Below, piece after piece: positions 1-6,267 of a stretch of DNA of 13,960 bases. Under the pieces are notes generated by a model. It was not told the origin of the DNA. It did no database searches and saw only the letters and a program-made list of their open reading frames with translations. The position numbers and the translations under genes are program-made. The DNA comes from Flavobacteriaceae bacterium (GTDB taxonomy: Bacteria > Bacteroidota > Bacteroidia > Flavobacteriales > Flavobacteriaceae): assembly GCA_023301205.1 (NCBI GenBank), contig JALZVC010000292.1, positions 1 through 13,960 on the forward strand, given 5' to 3'. The stretch's first letter is position 1, and each line of letters starts with the position of its first letter.

Positions 1-44
1 GAGGCTCCTTGGGGATGGGAAGAGTAAGAAACATAAGTAGTCAA

Positions 45-944
45 CTAAGAATACAAAATTAAAAATACACCTATCATAATACCAGCCAACGGGAGTAACT
101 TTTTGCGCTTATTCTTTTCTTTAAATACAATCCCGCCAATGACAACTGCAATAATTAGTTGACTTCTTTTAATCGCAGAGAGTAACATAATTAATGCCTC
201 TGGATCTTGTAGCGCCTTAAAATAAAAGTAGTCTGCTGCAACCAGTAATATTCCAACAGCGACAATGGTCCATCTCCATTTAAATGCCTTACGTTTTTCT
301 GCATAAGGGAACCAGGTTATAGATAAGATAATTAGTAAGATTAGTACCGTATAGAAACAAAACCAAAACTGTAAGGTTTGTGGGTTTAAAACTAAATCTT
401 GAATTAAAAACTTATCATACAAACCACTAGAAGCGCCTAAAAGTGTTGCGCCTATGATAGCGAATATCCATTTATTTCTTTTAAAATTAATGCCTTCTGT
501 TTTTCCTATTCTTGAATAACCAATCACAGAAGATATAATTAAGAAGAATCCTATCCATTGCAAAAAAATAGGAGTTTCTTGATAAATGAGAATCGCACCA
601 ATAAAAGTAAAGAAAGGTCCAGCGGAGCGAATAGGAGTAACAATGGTGAGCGGCAAATGTTTTAAAGCTTGATAGGCTAAAACCCAAGAAGCAGTCATTA
701 TTAATGATTTGATAAAAATATAACCATGTGTTTGCCAAGGAATACTAGTAATGTGGAAACCTAAACTCCTCATATATTCTGGAAAGTATATAGATCCAAT
801 ATAAAAGGGGAGGAGCAATAAAAAACTAGAAGATATCGTGCCTAAAAGCACCGGGAACACCTCGTTTCCTTGAACTGCGTGCTTTTTACATAAATTATGT
901 AAACCTAAAAAAAGTGCGGCCAATAAGCCTAAATACATCCACAT
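45..944 (-). CDS. EamA/DMT-family membrane transporter
   Basis: This is a 299-residue, almost wholly hydrophobic protein of the drug/metabolite transporter superfamily, with about ten membrane helices arranged as two EamA repeats (about residues 3-145 and 155-298). Each repeat ends with the family pattern of a helix followed by a short acidic/basic turn: PIRSAGP (104-110) leading to YQE (121-123), and SAIKRSQ (256-262) leading to FKEK (274-277). It should act in the inner membrane, exporting or importing a small metabolite; the substrate cannot be read from the sequence. Length is normal for the family. The start at 944 is followed by a second Met at residue 3, so the start could be two codons later. 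It is divergent from the large SDR gene, with 195 bp between them. I saw no TAnnTTTG match upstream of it. Family assignment is firm, substrate unknown. Confidence 0.93.
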   Translation of the reverse strand: MWMYLGLLAALFLGLHNLCKKHAVQGNEVFPVLLGTISSSFLLLLPFYIGSIYFPEYMRSLGFHITSIPWQTHGYIFIKSLIMTASWVLAYQALKHLPLTIVTPIRSAGPFFTFIGAILIYQETPIFLQWIGFFLIISSVIGYSRIGKTEGINFKRNKWIFAIIGATLLGASSGLYDKFLIQDLVLNPQTLQFWFCFYTVLILLIILSITWFPYAEKRKAFKWRWTIVAVGILLVAADYFYFKALQDPEALIMLLSAIKRSQLIIAVVIGGIVFKEKNKRKKLLPLAGIMIGVFLILYS

Positions 945-981
945 GCCGCGAAGATACTTGTTATAGGCATTTGATTATTAT

Positions 982-1001
982 AATATGAAACGAATATGAA
1001 A
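982..1001. repeat. Two 9-bp direct repeats one helical turn apart
   Basis: AATATGAAA occurs at 982-990 and again at 993-1001, an 11-bp period, in the divergent gap between the transporter and the large SDR. The same stretch carries 8-bp A/T inverted arms (TATAATAT at 979-986 and ATATTATA at 1001-1008). Such spacing would suit a regulator binding one face of the helix, but the sequence is very A/T-rich and chance is a real alternative. Confidence 0.25.
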
Positions 1002-1057
1002 TATTATAGCACTTTAGTATTGTCGTAGAAGAAAAAGTAAATATTATTAGGATCAAT

Positions 1058-1091
1058 TTGACCTTCCTAGATTAAGGTATGATTACCTTTG
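1058..1091 (+). promoter_or_regulatory. Bacteroidota-type promoter for the large SDR gene
   Basis: TTG at 1058-1060 and TACCTTTG at 1084-1091 match the -33 and -7 elements of the Bacteroidota housekeeping promoter (TTG, then TAnnTTTG), with 23 bp between them, at the long end of the usual range. Transcription would start near 1097-1100, giving a leader of about 40 nt before the ATG at 1140 and supporting that start. Confidence 0.6.
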
Positions 1092-1139
1092 TATAAATTA
1101 TTTTAAAGTGTAATTACTTCGTGATTTAACGATGAAAAT

Positions 1140-2699
1140 ATGACTGAAGATCAAAACGGAATAGAACAGAAAAGAATCATTTCTACAGAAGAAATAGCTG
1201 CTTGTATTTCTACATTAGAGCAATTAGTTGGCGATACAAATCAATTATTTGACCTTTCCGAAGAAAAGAGAACAGCACTTTTAAAATTATCTGGGCAATT
1301 ATCTCGTCCTAATCGTGATGAGCATAAGCGTAGACGAAAAGATGCTAAGAAAGCAGTAAAGCGTAAAATGATTGCCAAAGATAAACATGCTAGAAAAACA
1401 ACGGGAATAAGGTCTGCACGAGAATCAGCTTTGTTTGTTGCTCCAAAACTATTAGCAGCTCCTTCTAATGAGGATACGCCAGAGTTAGAATCTCCTCGCA
1501 ATTGTTACGTATGTAAAACCGTATACACAAAGTTACATCACTTTTATGATACGATGTGCACAAATTGTGGTGACTTAAATTATGCAAAACGTTTTCAAAC
1601 TACAGACTTAAATGATCAAGTCGCTGTAATTACGGGCTCTCGATTAAAAATAGGCTATCACATTACATTAATGCTATTACGTTCTGGAGCTACTGTGGTT
1701 GCTACAACACGATTTCCAGCAGATTCTGCCATTCGGTTTTCTAAGGAGGAGGACTACAATCAATGGAGTGATCGTTTACACATTCACGGGCTTGATTTAC
1801 GCCACATACCTAGTGTAGAGATTTTCTGTAATTATATAGAGCAGAAATATGATCGTTTAGATATTTTAATCAATAACGCTGCACAAACGGTACGAAGACC
1901 CTCTGGTTTTTACTTTCATTTAATGGAAAATGAAAAACTACCTATTGACCAATTACCCGTTTTAGCACAAGCCTTATTAAAAGATCACGAAAGTTGTTTA
2001 GAAGAGTTGTCAAGCTTAAGTGTTAATCCTTCAAAAACAGATAAAAATAATGTACTGCCGGTGACTTGGCACGGTCCAGAACCAGGTATAGGCTTACGCA
2101 ACTCTGCCCAGTTATCTCAAATACCCTATAGTTTTGATAACTCTTTACAAGCGGCAGAAGTATTTCCAGAAGGAGAATTAGATGCAGATTTGCAACAGGT
2201 GGATTTAAGAAAAACAAATAGTTGGCGTTTAAAGTTGGGCGAAATTGAAACCACAGAAATGGTGGAAGTTCAATTAGTAAATGCCGTAGCGCCTTTTGTA
2301 CTCTGTAATCGCTTGTCAAATTTGATGATGAAAGAGAACACAGGTAAGAAACATATTATTAATGTTTCGGCGATGGAGGGGAAGTTTCATCGCTTTAAAA
2401 AAGAAGAACGTCACCCACATACAAATATGGCTAAGGCTGCCTTAAATATGCTCACACACACGAGTGCGGCAACGTTTGCCAAGTCTGGTATTTATATGAA
2501 TGCTGTTGACACCGGTTGGGTGACAGATGAAGATCCTGCTGAGTTGTCTAAGAAAAAAGTAGAAGTGCACGATTTTCAGCCACCACTTGATATTGTAGAT
2601 GGTGCGGCGCGTGTTATGGATCCACTAATTGATGGGATTAATACCGGTAAACACTGGTGTGGGAAATTCTTGAAGGATTATTTTCCTATAGATTGGTAA
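1140..2699 (+). CDS. Large SDR-family oxidoreductase with N-terminal zinc-ribbon-like module
   Basis: This 519-residue protein is twice the usual SDR length. Residues 1-115 are a helical, partly very basic extension (for example KRRRKDAKK). Two cysteine pairs follow, C122-x2-C125 and C140-x2-C143, which look like a small zinc site. The Rossmann fold begins at residue 160 with TGSRLKIG (165-172) as the nucleotide loop and NNAA at 245-248. About 110-120 extra residues (roughly 255-375) lie before the second half of the fold. The catalytic region has S410 and K432, but the YxxxK tyrosine position holds T428 (HTNMAK), and the Ser-to-Lys distance is longer than normal. NAD(P)H binding is likely; the substrate is unknown and classical SDR chemistry is doubtful. 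A good promoter lies 49 bp upstream. SDR membership is secure, specific function is not. Confidence 0.88.
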   Translation: MTEDQNGIEQKRIISTEEIAACISTLEQLVGDTNQLFDLSEEKRTALLKLSGQLSRPNRDEHKRRRKDAKKAVKRKMIAKDKHARKTTGIRSARESALFVAPKLLAAPSNEDTPELESPRNCYVCKTVYTKLHHFYDTMCTNCGDLNYAKRFQTTDLNDQVAVITGSRLKIGYHITLMLLRSGATVVATTRFPADSAIRFSKEEDYNQWSDRLHIHGLDLRHIPSVEIFCNYIEQKYDRLDILINNAAQTVRRPSGFYFHLMENEKLPIDQLPVLAQALLKDHESCLEELSSLSVNPSKTDKNNVLPVTWHGPEPGIGLRNSAQLSQIPYSFDNSLQAAEVFPEGELDADLQQVDLRKTNSWRLKLGEIETTEMVEVQLVNAVAPFVLCNRLSNLMMKENTGKKHIINVSAMEGKFHRFKKEERHPHTNMAKAALNMLTHTSAATFAKSGIYMNAVDTGWVTDEDPAELSKKKVEVHDFQPPLDIVDGAARVMDPLIDGINTGKHWCGKFLKDYFPIDW

Positions 2700-2753
2700 T
2701 TATTAGTACTACGTTTAATTGAGTTAAAACTTCTAAATAAATACTTCAATTTT

Positions 2754-2785
2754 TTGCATCATATATCAATCGTTTTATAGATTTG
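2754..2785 (+). promoter_or_regulatory. Bacteroidota-type promoter for the LysM gene
   Basis: TTG at 2754-2756 and TAGATTTG at 2778-2785 are separated by 21 bp, which matches the Bacteroidota -33/-7 layout. The -7 element ends 37 bp before the ATG at 2823. It shows that the LysM gene is probably transcribed on its own rather than only by read-through from the upstream SDR. Confidence 0.65.
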
Positions 2786-2822
2786 CTTTAGTTTTATTAA
2801 TAGTGACTTACTAAAATATATT

Positions 2823-3380
2823 ATGAAAATCAGCCTTAGTTTACTCCTCATGTTTTGTTCTTTACAGGTTTTTGCTCAGAGCGCGGAATTACCGGCAGAT
2901 TATGACCAAGTTACACTAGACGGTCAACCTGCTTATATTAATGTGAAAACTGGTGATATTGTGAAAGAATTACCTAACGGAGTTACTCGCAAAACCCGAA
3001 AAGCAAAAAAGTTTGCCACACAAACTGTTACAACAAATCCTAATGGTAATACTCACCATATTGCTAAAGGAGAAACATTATATGCCATCTCAAGAAAATA
3101 CGGCACTTCGATAGCAGAATTGACTGCTTTAAATCCAGATATATCTATCAATAACCTACAAGTTGATCAACAAATTAACGTTCGTGTTACTGGAACTAAA
3201 ATGCCTTCAAATGAAGTGTCAAATACCTCAGCAACTGCTACTACTTATGAAGTGAAAAAAGGGGATACTTTATATGCTATTTCTAGAATGTTCAATCTGT
3301 CAGTTAGTGACTTAACAGCAATGAATAACTTGAGTTCATCGACGCTATCTGTCGGTCAAGTGCTACTTGTGAAACGGTAA
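2823..3380 (+). CDS. Secreted protein with two LysM domains
   Basis: The 185-residue product begins with a signal peptide (hydrophobic stretch 5-17, cleavage probably after A18 in VFA-QS). Residues 20-75 are a region with no domain I recognise. Two LysM repeats follow, at about 78-121 and 141-185. Both carry the LysM signature of KGxTLYAISR near the start (82-91 in the first) and a conserved Asn in the middle (LNP, MNN). LysM domains bind the glycan chains of peptidoglycan, so the protein should be periplasmic or cell-wall associated. There is no hydrolase or peptidase domain, so it may tether or organise wall material rather than cut it. The C-terminus ends right after the second LysM. It converges on the small minus-strand ORF, with only 21 bp between the stop codons. 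Confidence 0.9.
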   Translation: MKISLSLLLMFCSLQVFAQSAELPADYDQVTLDGQPAYINVKTGDIVKELPNGVTRKTRKAKKFATQTVTTNPNGNTHHIAKGETLYAISRKYGTSIAELTALNPDISINNLQVDQQINVRVTGTKMPSNEVSNTSATATTYEVKKGDTLYAISRMFNLSVSDLTAMNNLSSSTLSVGQVLLVKR

Positions 3381-3401
3381 TTCTCTTTTCAGAGTTTCAT
3401 T

Positions 3402-3626
3402 TTATTCGATGATTTCATAATCTATATAAAGTTTTCTAAGTGCTCTCAAGACAGAACTTGTGTTTTTATCTGCAACTTCAATATCCACGGCATCACCTTC
3501 AATAAGGATGTCTGTTAACTCGTTTGCTAGGGAAGCGCTTACGGAAACAGAAATCTCAGCGATACAATTTGCAATCGCTCTTCTATCAGGTCGTTGTGCA
3601 TCGCAGGATAATAGGTTTAATTTCAT
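3402..3626 (-). CDS. Small conserved-looking hypothetical protein (74 aa)
   Basis: I do not recognise this family. The 74-residue protein has no signal peptide or membrane segment and has two Cys (C8, C21). The pattern of short hydrophobic stretches, LNLL (3-6), DILIEGDAVDIEV (39-51) and YIDYEIIE (67-74) alternating with helical stretches, suggests a compact alpha/beta fold of the ferredoxin-like type; that is inference only. It starts 105 bp downstream of the thiE stop on the same strand and may be the last gene of that transcript; no TAnnTTTG element was seen in front of it. It ends 21 bp from the LysM gene. Regular codon use and a compact, charged, non-repetitive product argue for a real gene. 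Confidence 0.6.
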   Translation of the reverse strand: MKLNLLSCDAQRPDRRAIANCIAEISVSVSASLANELTDILIEGDAVDIEVADKNTSSVLRALRKLYIDYEIIE

Positions 3627-3731
3627 AGTATAATTTTATGAATACAAGATACTTTAATTCTGTAGATTAGACCAATACAATATGGAATATAGCCGATAGT
3701 AATTTAAAATCTAAAAAATACTTAATTTATT

Positions 3732-4397
3732 TTAATTCTCAAACGTATAACGCTGCTCTGCAGATGAAGACGCGTTTAATAATTGATGAAATTCACTTAT
3801 TAAATTAAAATCACGTGTAATGGCTTCGGAAATAGCAATACCAGAAATACCGGCTTCTAAAATGGACTTTACGTCTGTTGTTGTGATACCACCAACACCA
3901 ATTATAGGCGTGCCTGTTTTTAATACATCTGTGATGGCAGTATAGCCCATTAATCCAAGAACCGGAGGTGTGTTTTCTTTAGTAGTTGAAGCTCTAAAAG
4001 GTCCTAAACTAATATAATTCACTTGTTTGTCAAGTAGTGTCTCGCAGTCTTTAAAGGTGTTTGCTGTTCCACCTATAATTTGCCAAGAGTACAAATGTTT
4101 TCTAGCGATAGTAGGGCAGGAGTCCGTTTGTCCTAGATGTACGCCATCTGCCTTTACTTCTTTTGCTATTTTATAATTGTCGTTAATGATAAGTCTGGTT
4201 TGAAAATACTCAGTGAGCTCTCTTGCTTCTTTTGCAATTTTTAAAAACTTCTTTTCTGACCCACCTGTCCGGTAGGCAGGAATATTCTTAAATCGCAATT
4301 GCACTAATTCTGCCCCAGAAGTACACGCCTTTTGTATGTTTTCAAGATGTTCTTTTGGAGAATTTCCTTGGGAGATATAATGTAATTTAGGAATCAT
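3732..4397 (-). CDS. thiE: Thiamine phosphate synthase
   Basis: ThiE joins the pyrimidine (HMP-PP) and thiazole (THZ-P) halves of thiamine to give thiamine monophosphate in the cytoplasm. The 221-residue TIM barrel shows the family motifs in order: VQLRFKN (32-38), LIINDNYKIA (69-78, diphosphate/Mg site), DGVHLGQTD (84-92), a GGTANT loop (109-114, where many homologues have a GxSxH-like sequence), ISLGPFRASTTK (129-140) and the phosphate-binding IIGVGGIT (165-172). It stands apart from any other thiamine gene here, so it may be a second or isolated copy, or a TenI-like paralogue. Residues I39-G46 (IPAYRTGG) look like an extra segment in a loop that is short in other ThiE proteins; the DNA there is a palindromic repeat (separate entry). 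It follows the DEAD-like gene by 41 bp and is probably cotranscribed. Confidence 0.9.
   Translation of the reverse strand: MIPKLHYISQGNSPKEHLENIQKACTSGAELVQLRFKNIPAYRTGGSEKKFLKIAKEARELTEYFQTRLIINDNYKIAKEVKADGVHLGQTDSCPTIARKHLYSWQIIGGTANTFKDCETLLDKQVNYISLGPFRASTTKENTPPVLGLMGYTAITDVLKTGTPIIGVGGITTTDVKSILEAGISGIAISEAITRDFNLISEFHQLLNASSSAEQRYTFEN
4264..4280. repeat. REP-like palindrome inside the thiE reading frame
   Basis: CCTGTCCGGTAGGCAGG is a G+C-rich hairpin (CCTGTC / GGCAGG arms, one G-T pair, 5-nt loop) inside A/T-rich thiE. Read on the minus strand it codes for PAYRTG (residues 40-45), with G46 next to it. From general knowledge, short palindromes with this CCTGCCTACCGG-type core are scattered in Flavobacteriaceae genomes, and similar peptides turn up inside unrelated proteins; I cannot check copy number here. 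No second copy was seen in this window. Confidence 0.55.
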
Positions 4398-4438
4398 GAT
4401 ACTTTAGTATTTCCGAAGTGATACTTTTAAAATTAATC

Positions 4439-5050
4439 TTATGCTTTTACTGTCTTTGCATACTCCATAAAATAATTTTCAAATCGTTTTATTTTTGGAT
4501 TCATCTTCTCAGCGTAGATTACGTACTGACATTTTTTAATGTTTTGGCTAATAGCCATAACAGCCTCATAAGAAGATTTTTGCGTTAGAAAATCTGCATC
4601 ATCTATACTTAGTATCATTAACTGAGAAGTACCTACTCCGTTTGCTAAAAACAACTTATTTAAAGATTTTGGAGTGGTTATCAGAATATCAACACCCATA
4701 AAGATTTCAGATTTCTGAACATCAACGTGCAGTTGATCATACCCTGCATAAACCCTTAAAGCATTATAACTCATATAGCTTGCAAAAGCATCTTGTAATG
4801 CTAACGCACTGTCTTTATCTTCCACAAGAATAATAGCTCTTGGTGCTTCTCCTACAGATTCAAAATTTAGTTTATGAAGTGTAGTAAGTATAAGCGAAGT
4901 TGTTTTACCGCTGGCTTCTGGTGCTGTGCAAAAAACATTAGCACCACTTTTAATTGCTGGGATACATTTTTTCTGAAATGGAGTAGGAATTTTTATTTCC
5001 ATCTCTGCTAGCTTCTCTTGTATCTTGGGGTGTATTTTTCTGAAAGGCAT
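4439..5050 (-). CDS. Single-domain DEAD-box-helicase-like protein
   Basis: From the chosen Met this is a 203-residue protein corresponding only to the first RecA-like domain of a DEAD-box RNA helicase; the second helicase domain is absent. Visible motifs are a Q motif (PTPFQ, 22-26, with F3 upstream), a Walker A variant (APEASGKT, 43-50, usual form AxTGxGKT), a TTPKSL segment at the motif Ib place (125-130) and DDAD (150-153) instead of DEAD. Motif III (SAT) is not recognisable. ATP binding is plausible, but unwinding is unlikely without the second domain. The frame is open back to 5128, but the Met at 5050 is preferred: a TATCTTTG element sits 18 bp before it, and homologues typically begin just before such a (K/R)KIHPK-like stretch. 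It probably heads a transcript with thiE and the small ORF. Confidence 0.78.
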   Translation of the reverse strand: MPFRKIHPKIQEKLAEMEIKIPTPFQKKCIPAIKSGANVFCTAPEASGKTTSLILTTLHKLNFESVGEAPRAIILVEDKDSALALQDAFASYMSYNALRVYAGYDQLHVDVQKSEIFMGVDILITTPKSLNKLFLANGVGTSQLMILSIDDADFLTQKSSYEAVMAISQNIKKCQYVIYAEKMNPKIKRFENYFMEYAKTVKA

Positions 5051-5068
5051 TTTGCGTTTTAATTTATA

Positions 5069-5076
5069 CAAAGATA
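5069..5076 (-). promoter_or_regulatory. -7 promoter element for the DEAD-like/thiE group
   Basis: On the minus strand this reads TATCTTTG, an exact match to the Bacteroidota -7 consensus TAnnTTTG. It lies 18 nt before the Met at 5050 and inside the longer open frame that reaches 5128, so it argues for the shorter start. No TTG was seen at the proper -33 distance. Confidence 0.45.
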
Positions 5077-5342
5077 CTACAGAGTTTATGCTATGTATTA
5101 TTTTTTTGCAGTATTCTAAAGGGCACAACTATAAACACAATTTTAAGTGTTGATTAAGTGGGTCTAGTAGGTATTAAAAAACAGCGATGGTCTTAGTAAA
5201 TCTCGTACGTTGTTTTGTTATAAACCCATGTCAGTCAAATATTCTTTAAAATGTAAACTAATAATACGGGGCAATTGCGGTATCGAAGTTTAGTGTTTAT
5301 GGTGTTTAAAACAAGTATGCATACATCAATACTATACAGATA

Positions 5343-5367
5343 GAGATTTCTATTTTATAGTAATCTC
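5343..5367. promoter_or_regulatory. 25-bp dyad, candidate operator before the SDR/sigma promoter
   Basis: GAGATT-t-CTAT-ttt-ATAG-t-AATCTC is an inverted repeat with ten paired positions per arm and a single T-T mismatch. It lies directly upstream of the -7 element at 5371-5378, occupying the spacer where a -33 TTG would normally be found and is not. That placement suits a repressor or activator site. A cruciform or RNA role is less likely because it is upstream of the expected transcript start. Confidence 0.45.
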
Positions 5368-5370
5368 AAA

Positions 5371-5378
5371 TAGTTTTG
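5371..5378 (+). promoter_or_regulatory. -7 promoter element for the second SDR
   Basis: TAGTTTTG matches TAnnTTTG. The transcript would begin near 5384, leaving a leader of about 45 nt to the ATG at 5429 or 75 nt to the one at 5459. No TTG lies at the usual -33 distance; the dyad at 5343-5367 takes its place, so this promoter may need an activator or be held by a repressor. Confidence 0.5.
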
Positions 5379-5428
5379 TAACACCATTACTTTTTCATTG
5401 TCCAAGTTACAGACAAAACAATAATAGT

Positions 5429-6208
5429 ATGTTCAATTTATTTAAAAAAACAAAAACAATGGGAAAATTAGAAGGAAAAGTAGCAGTTGTTACAGGTGGT
5501 ACTAGTGGTATAGGTCTAGCTACCGCTCAAGAATTTATCAATAATGGTGCTAAAGTAGTACTTTTTGGTAGAGGTCAAGAAGCGCTAGACGCTGCAACAA
5601 AACAATTAGGATCTAATAGTTTTGGTGTAAAAGGAGATGTTACTAATCAATCAGATTTAGATAATTTATTTTCTGAGGCGAAGTCTAAATTTGGCGGTAT
5701 TGATACATTATTCATTAATGTAGGAAAAGGAAAATTAGCTCCTGTAGCAGATACAGATGAAGCATTTTTTGATGATATGATGGATGTAAACTTCAAAGGG
5801 TCATACTTTACATTACAAAAAAGTATTAAAAACTTAAATCCTAATGCTTCTGTAATTATTACTACATCTTGGTTAAACGAAATTGGTTTTGGTGGTAGTA
5901 GTTTATTAAGTGCTAGTAAAGCAGCATTAAGATCTTTAGTGCGTGTTTCTTCTGCAGAACTTGCAGATAAAGGAATTCGTGTTAATGCCGTAAGTCCAGG
6001 TCCTATTGGAACACCTTTCTGGGGAAAAATAGGTTTACCAGATGATGTACTTGCTGGAGCAGCAGAAGCTATTACAGCACAAACAGCATTAAAGCGTTTT
6101 GGAGACCCTGAAGAAGTAGCAAAAGCAGTATTGTTTTTAGCATCAGACGATTCTTCTTATATCGTTGGTGAAGAAATTGCAGTACACGGAGGAATTAACT
6201 CTATATAA
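5429..6208 (+). CDS. SDR-family oxidoreductase lacking the catalytic Tyr
   Basis: This is a 259-residue classical-length SDR with the nucleotide loop TGGTSGIG (22-29), an Arg after the second strand (LFGR, 45-48, suggesting NADP(H)), D70 in GDV, N121 in DVNFKG, and the post-catalytic NAVSPGP segment followed by a normal C-terminus (SDDSSYIVGEE). S147 and K164 of the active site are present, but the tyrosine that should lie 13 residues after the Ser is L160 (LLSASK), and the usual NNAG is NVGK (97-100). Cofactor binding is likely, normal proton transfer is not. A second Met at residue 11 (5459) begins a typical SDR N-terminus (MGKLEGK) and may be the true start, giving 249 residues. It is followed by a strong hairpin and then the sigma factor gene in the same direction. 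Confidence 0.92.
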   Translation: MFNLFKKTKTMGKLEGKVAVVTGGTSGIGLATAQEFINNGAKVVLFGRGQEALDAATKQLGSNSFGVKGDVTNQSDLDNLFSEAKSKFGGIDTLFINVGKGKLAPVADTDEAFFDDMMDVNFKGSYFTLQKSIKNLNPNASVIITTSWLNEIGFGGSSLLSASKAALRSLVRVSSAELADKGIRVNAVSPGPIGTPFWGKIGLPDDVLAGAAEAITAQTALKRFGDPEEVAKAVLFLASDDSSYIVGEEIAVHGGINSI

Positions 6209-6220
6209 ATAGTAGTATTT

Positions 6221-6251
6221 AGCCTCATTTTAATATATTTAAAGTGAGGCT
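6221..6251 (+). terminator. Hairpin terminator after the SDR, just before the sigma gene
   Basis: The arms agcctcattttaa (6221-6233) and ttaaagtgaggct (6239-6251) pair over 13 positions with one G-T pair and a 5-nt loop, followed by a T-rich tail (ttaatatttt). It lies 13 bp after the SDR stop and ends 16 bp before the sigma factor ATG at 6268. That is right for an intrinsic terminator, possibly a leaky one that sets the level of read-through into the sigma gene. Confidence 0.75.
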
Positions 6252-6267
6252 TTAATATTTTAATCTA

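Larger units (their letters stand above)
5051..5428. other. Divergent regulatory gap of about 378 bp
   Basis: The region between the DEAD-like gene and the second SDR is A/T-rich. It holds the minus-strand -7 element at 5069-5076 at one end, and the plus-strand -7 element (5371-5378) with an adjoining dyad (5343-5367) at the other. The middle (about 5130-5340) has no gene I can support; the longest plus-strand peptide I noticed, from about 5185, is only 20 codons. No riboswitch or tRNA fold was recognised. Confidence 0.6.

Noticed and set aside
487..738. 83-codon open frame on the minus strand inside the EamA transporter gene
   Set aside because: It lies wholly within a convincing transporter gene in another frame; its product is a Cys/Tyr-rich run without family features.
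979..1008. 8-bp inverted arms TATAATAT/ATATTATA as a terminator or hairpin
   Set aside because: All A/T with a 14-nt loop, so the hairpin would be weak; expected by chance in such A/T-rich DNA and not at a gene end.
2023..2319. 98-codon minus-strand open frame inside the large SDR gene
   Set aside because: It is antisense to a conserved coding region and has no recognisable motif or promoter.
3381..3401. CTCT-tttc-AGAG between the convergent LysM and small ORF genes as a shared terminator
   Set aside because: A 4-bp stem is too short to support a terminator call.
5051..5128. 26-residue N-terminal extension of the DEAD-like protein
   Set aside because: A consensus -7 element (TATCTTTG on the minus strand) lies inside it and the Met at 5050 matches the usual start of the domain, so the upstream codons are probably untranslated.
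5185..5247. 20-codon open frame in the gap before the second SDR
   Set aside because: Too short, with no motif, promoter or leader-peptide features such as repeated codons or an attenuator fold.
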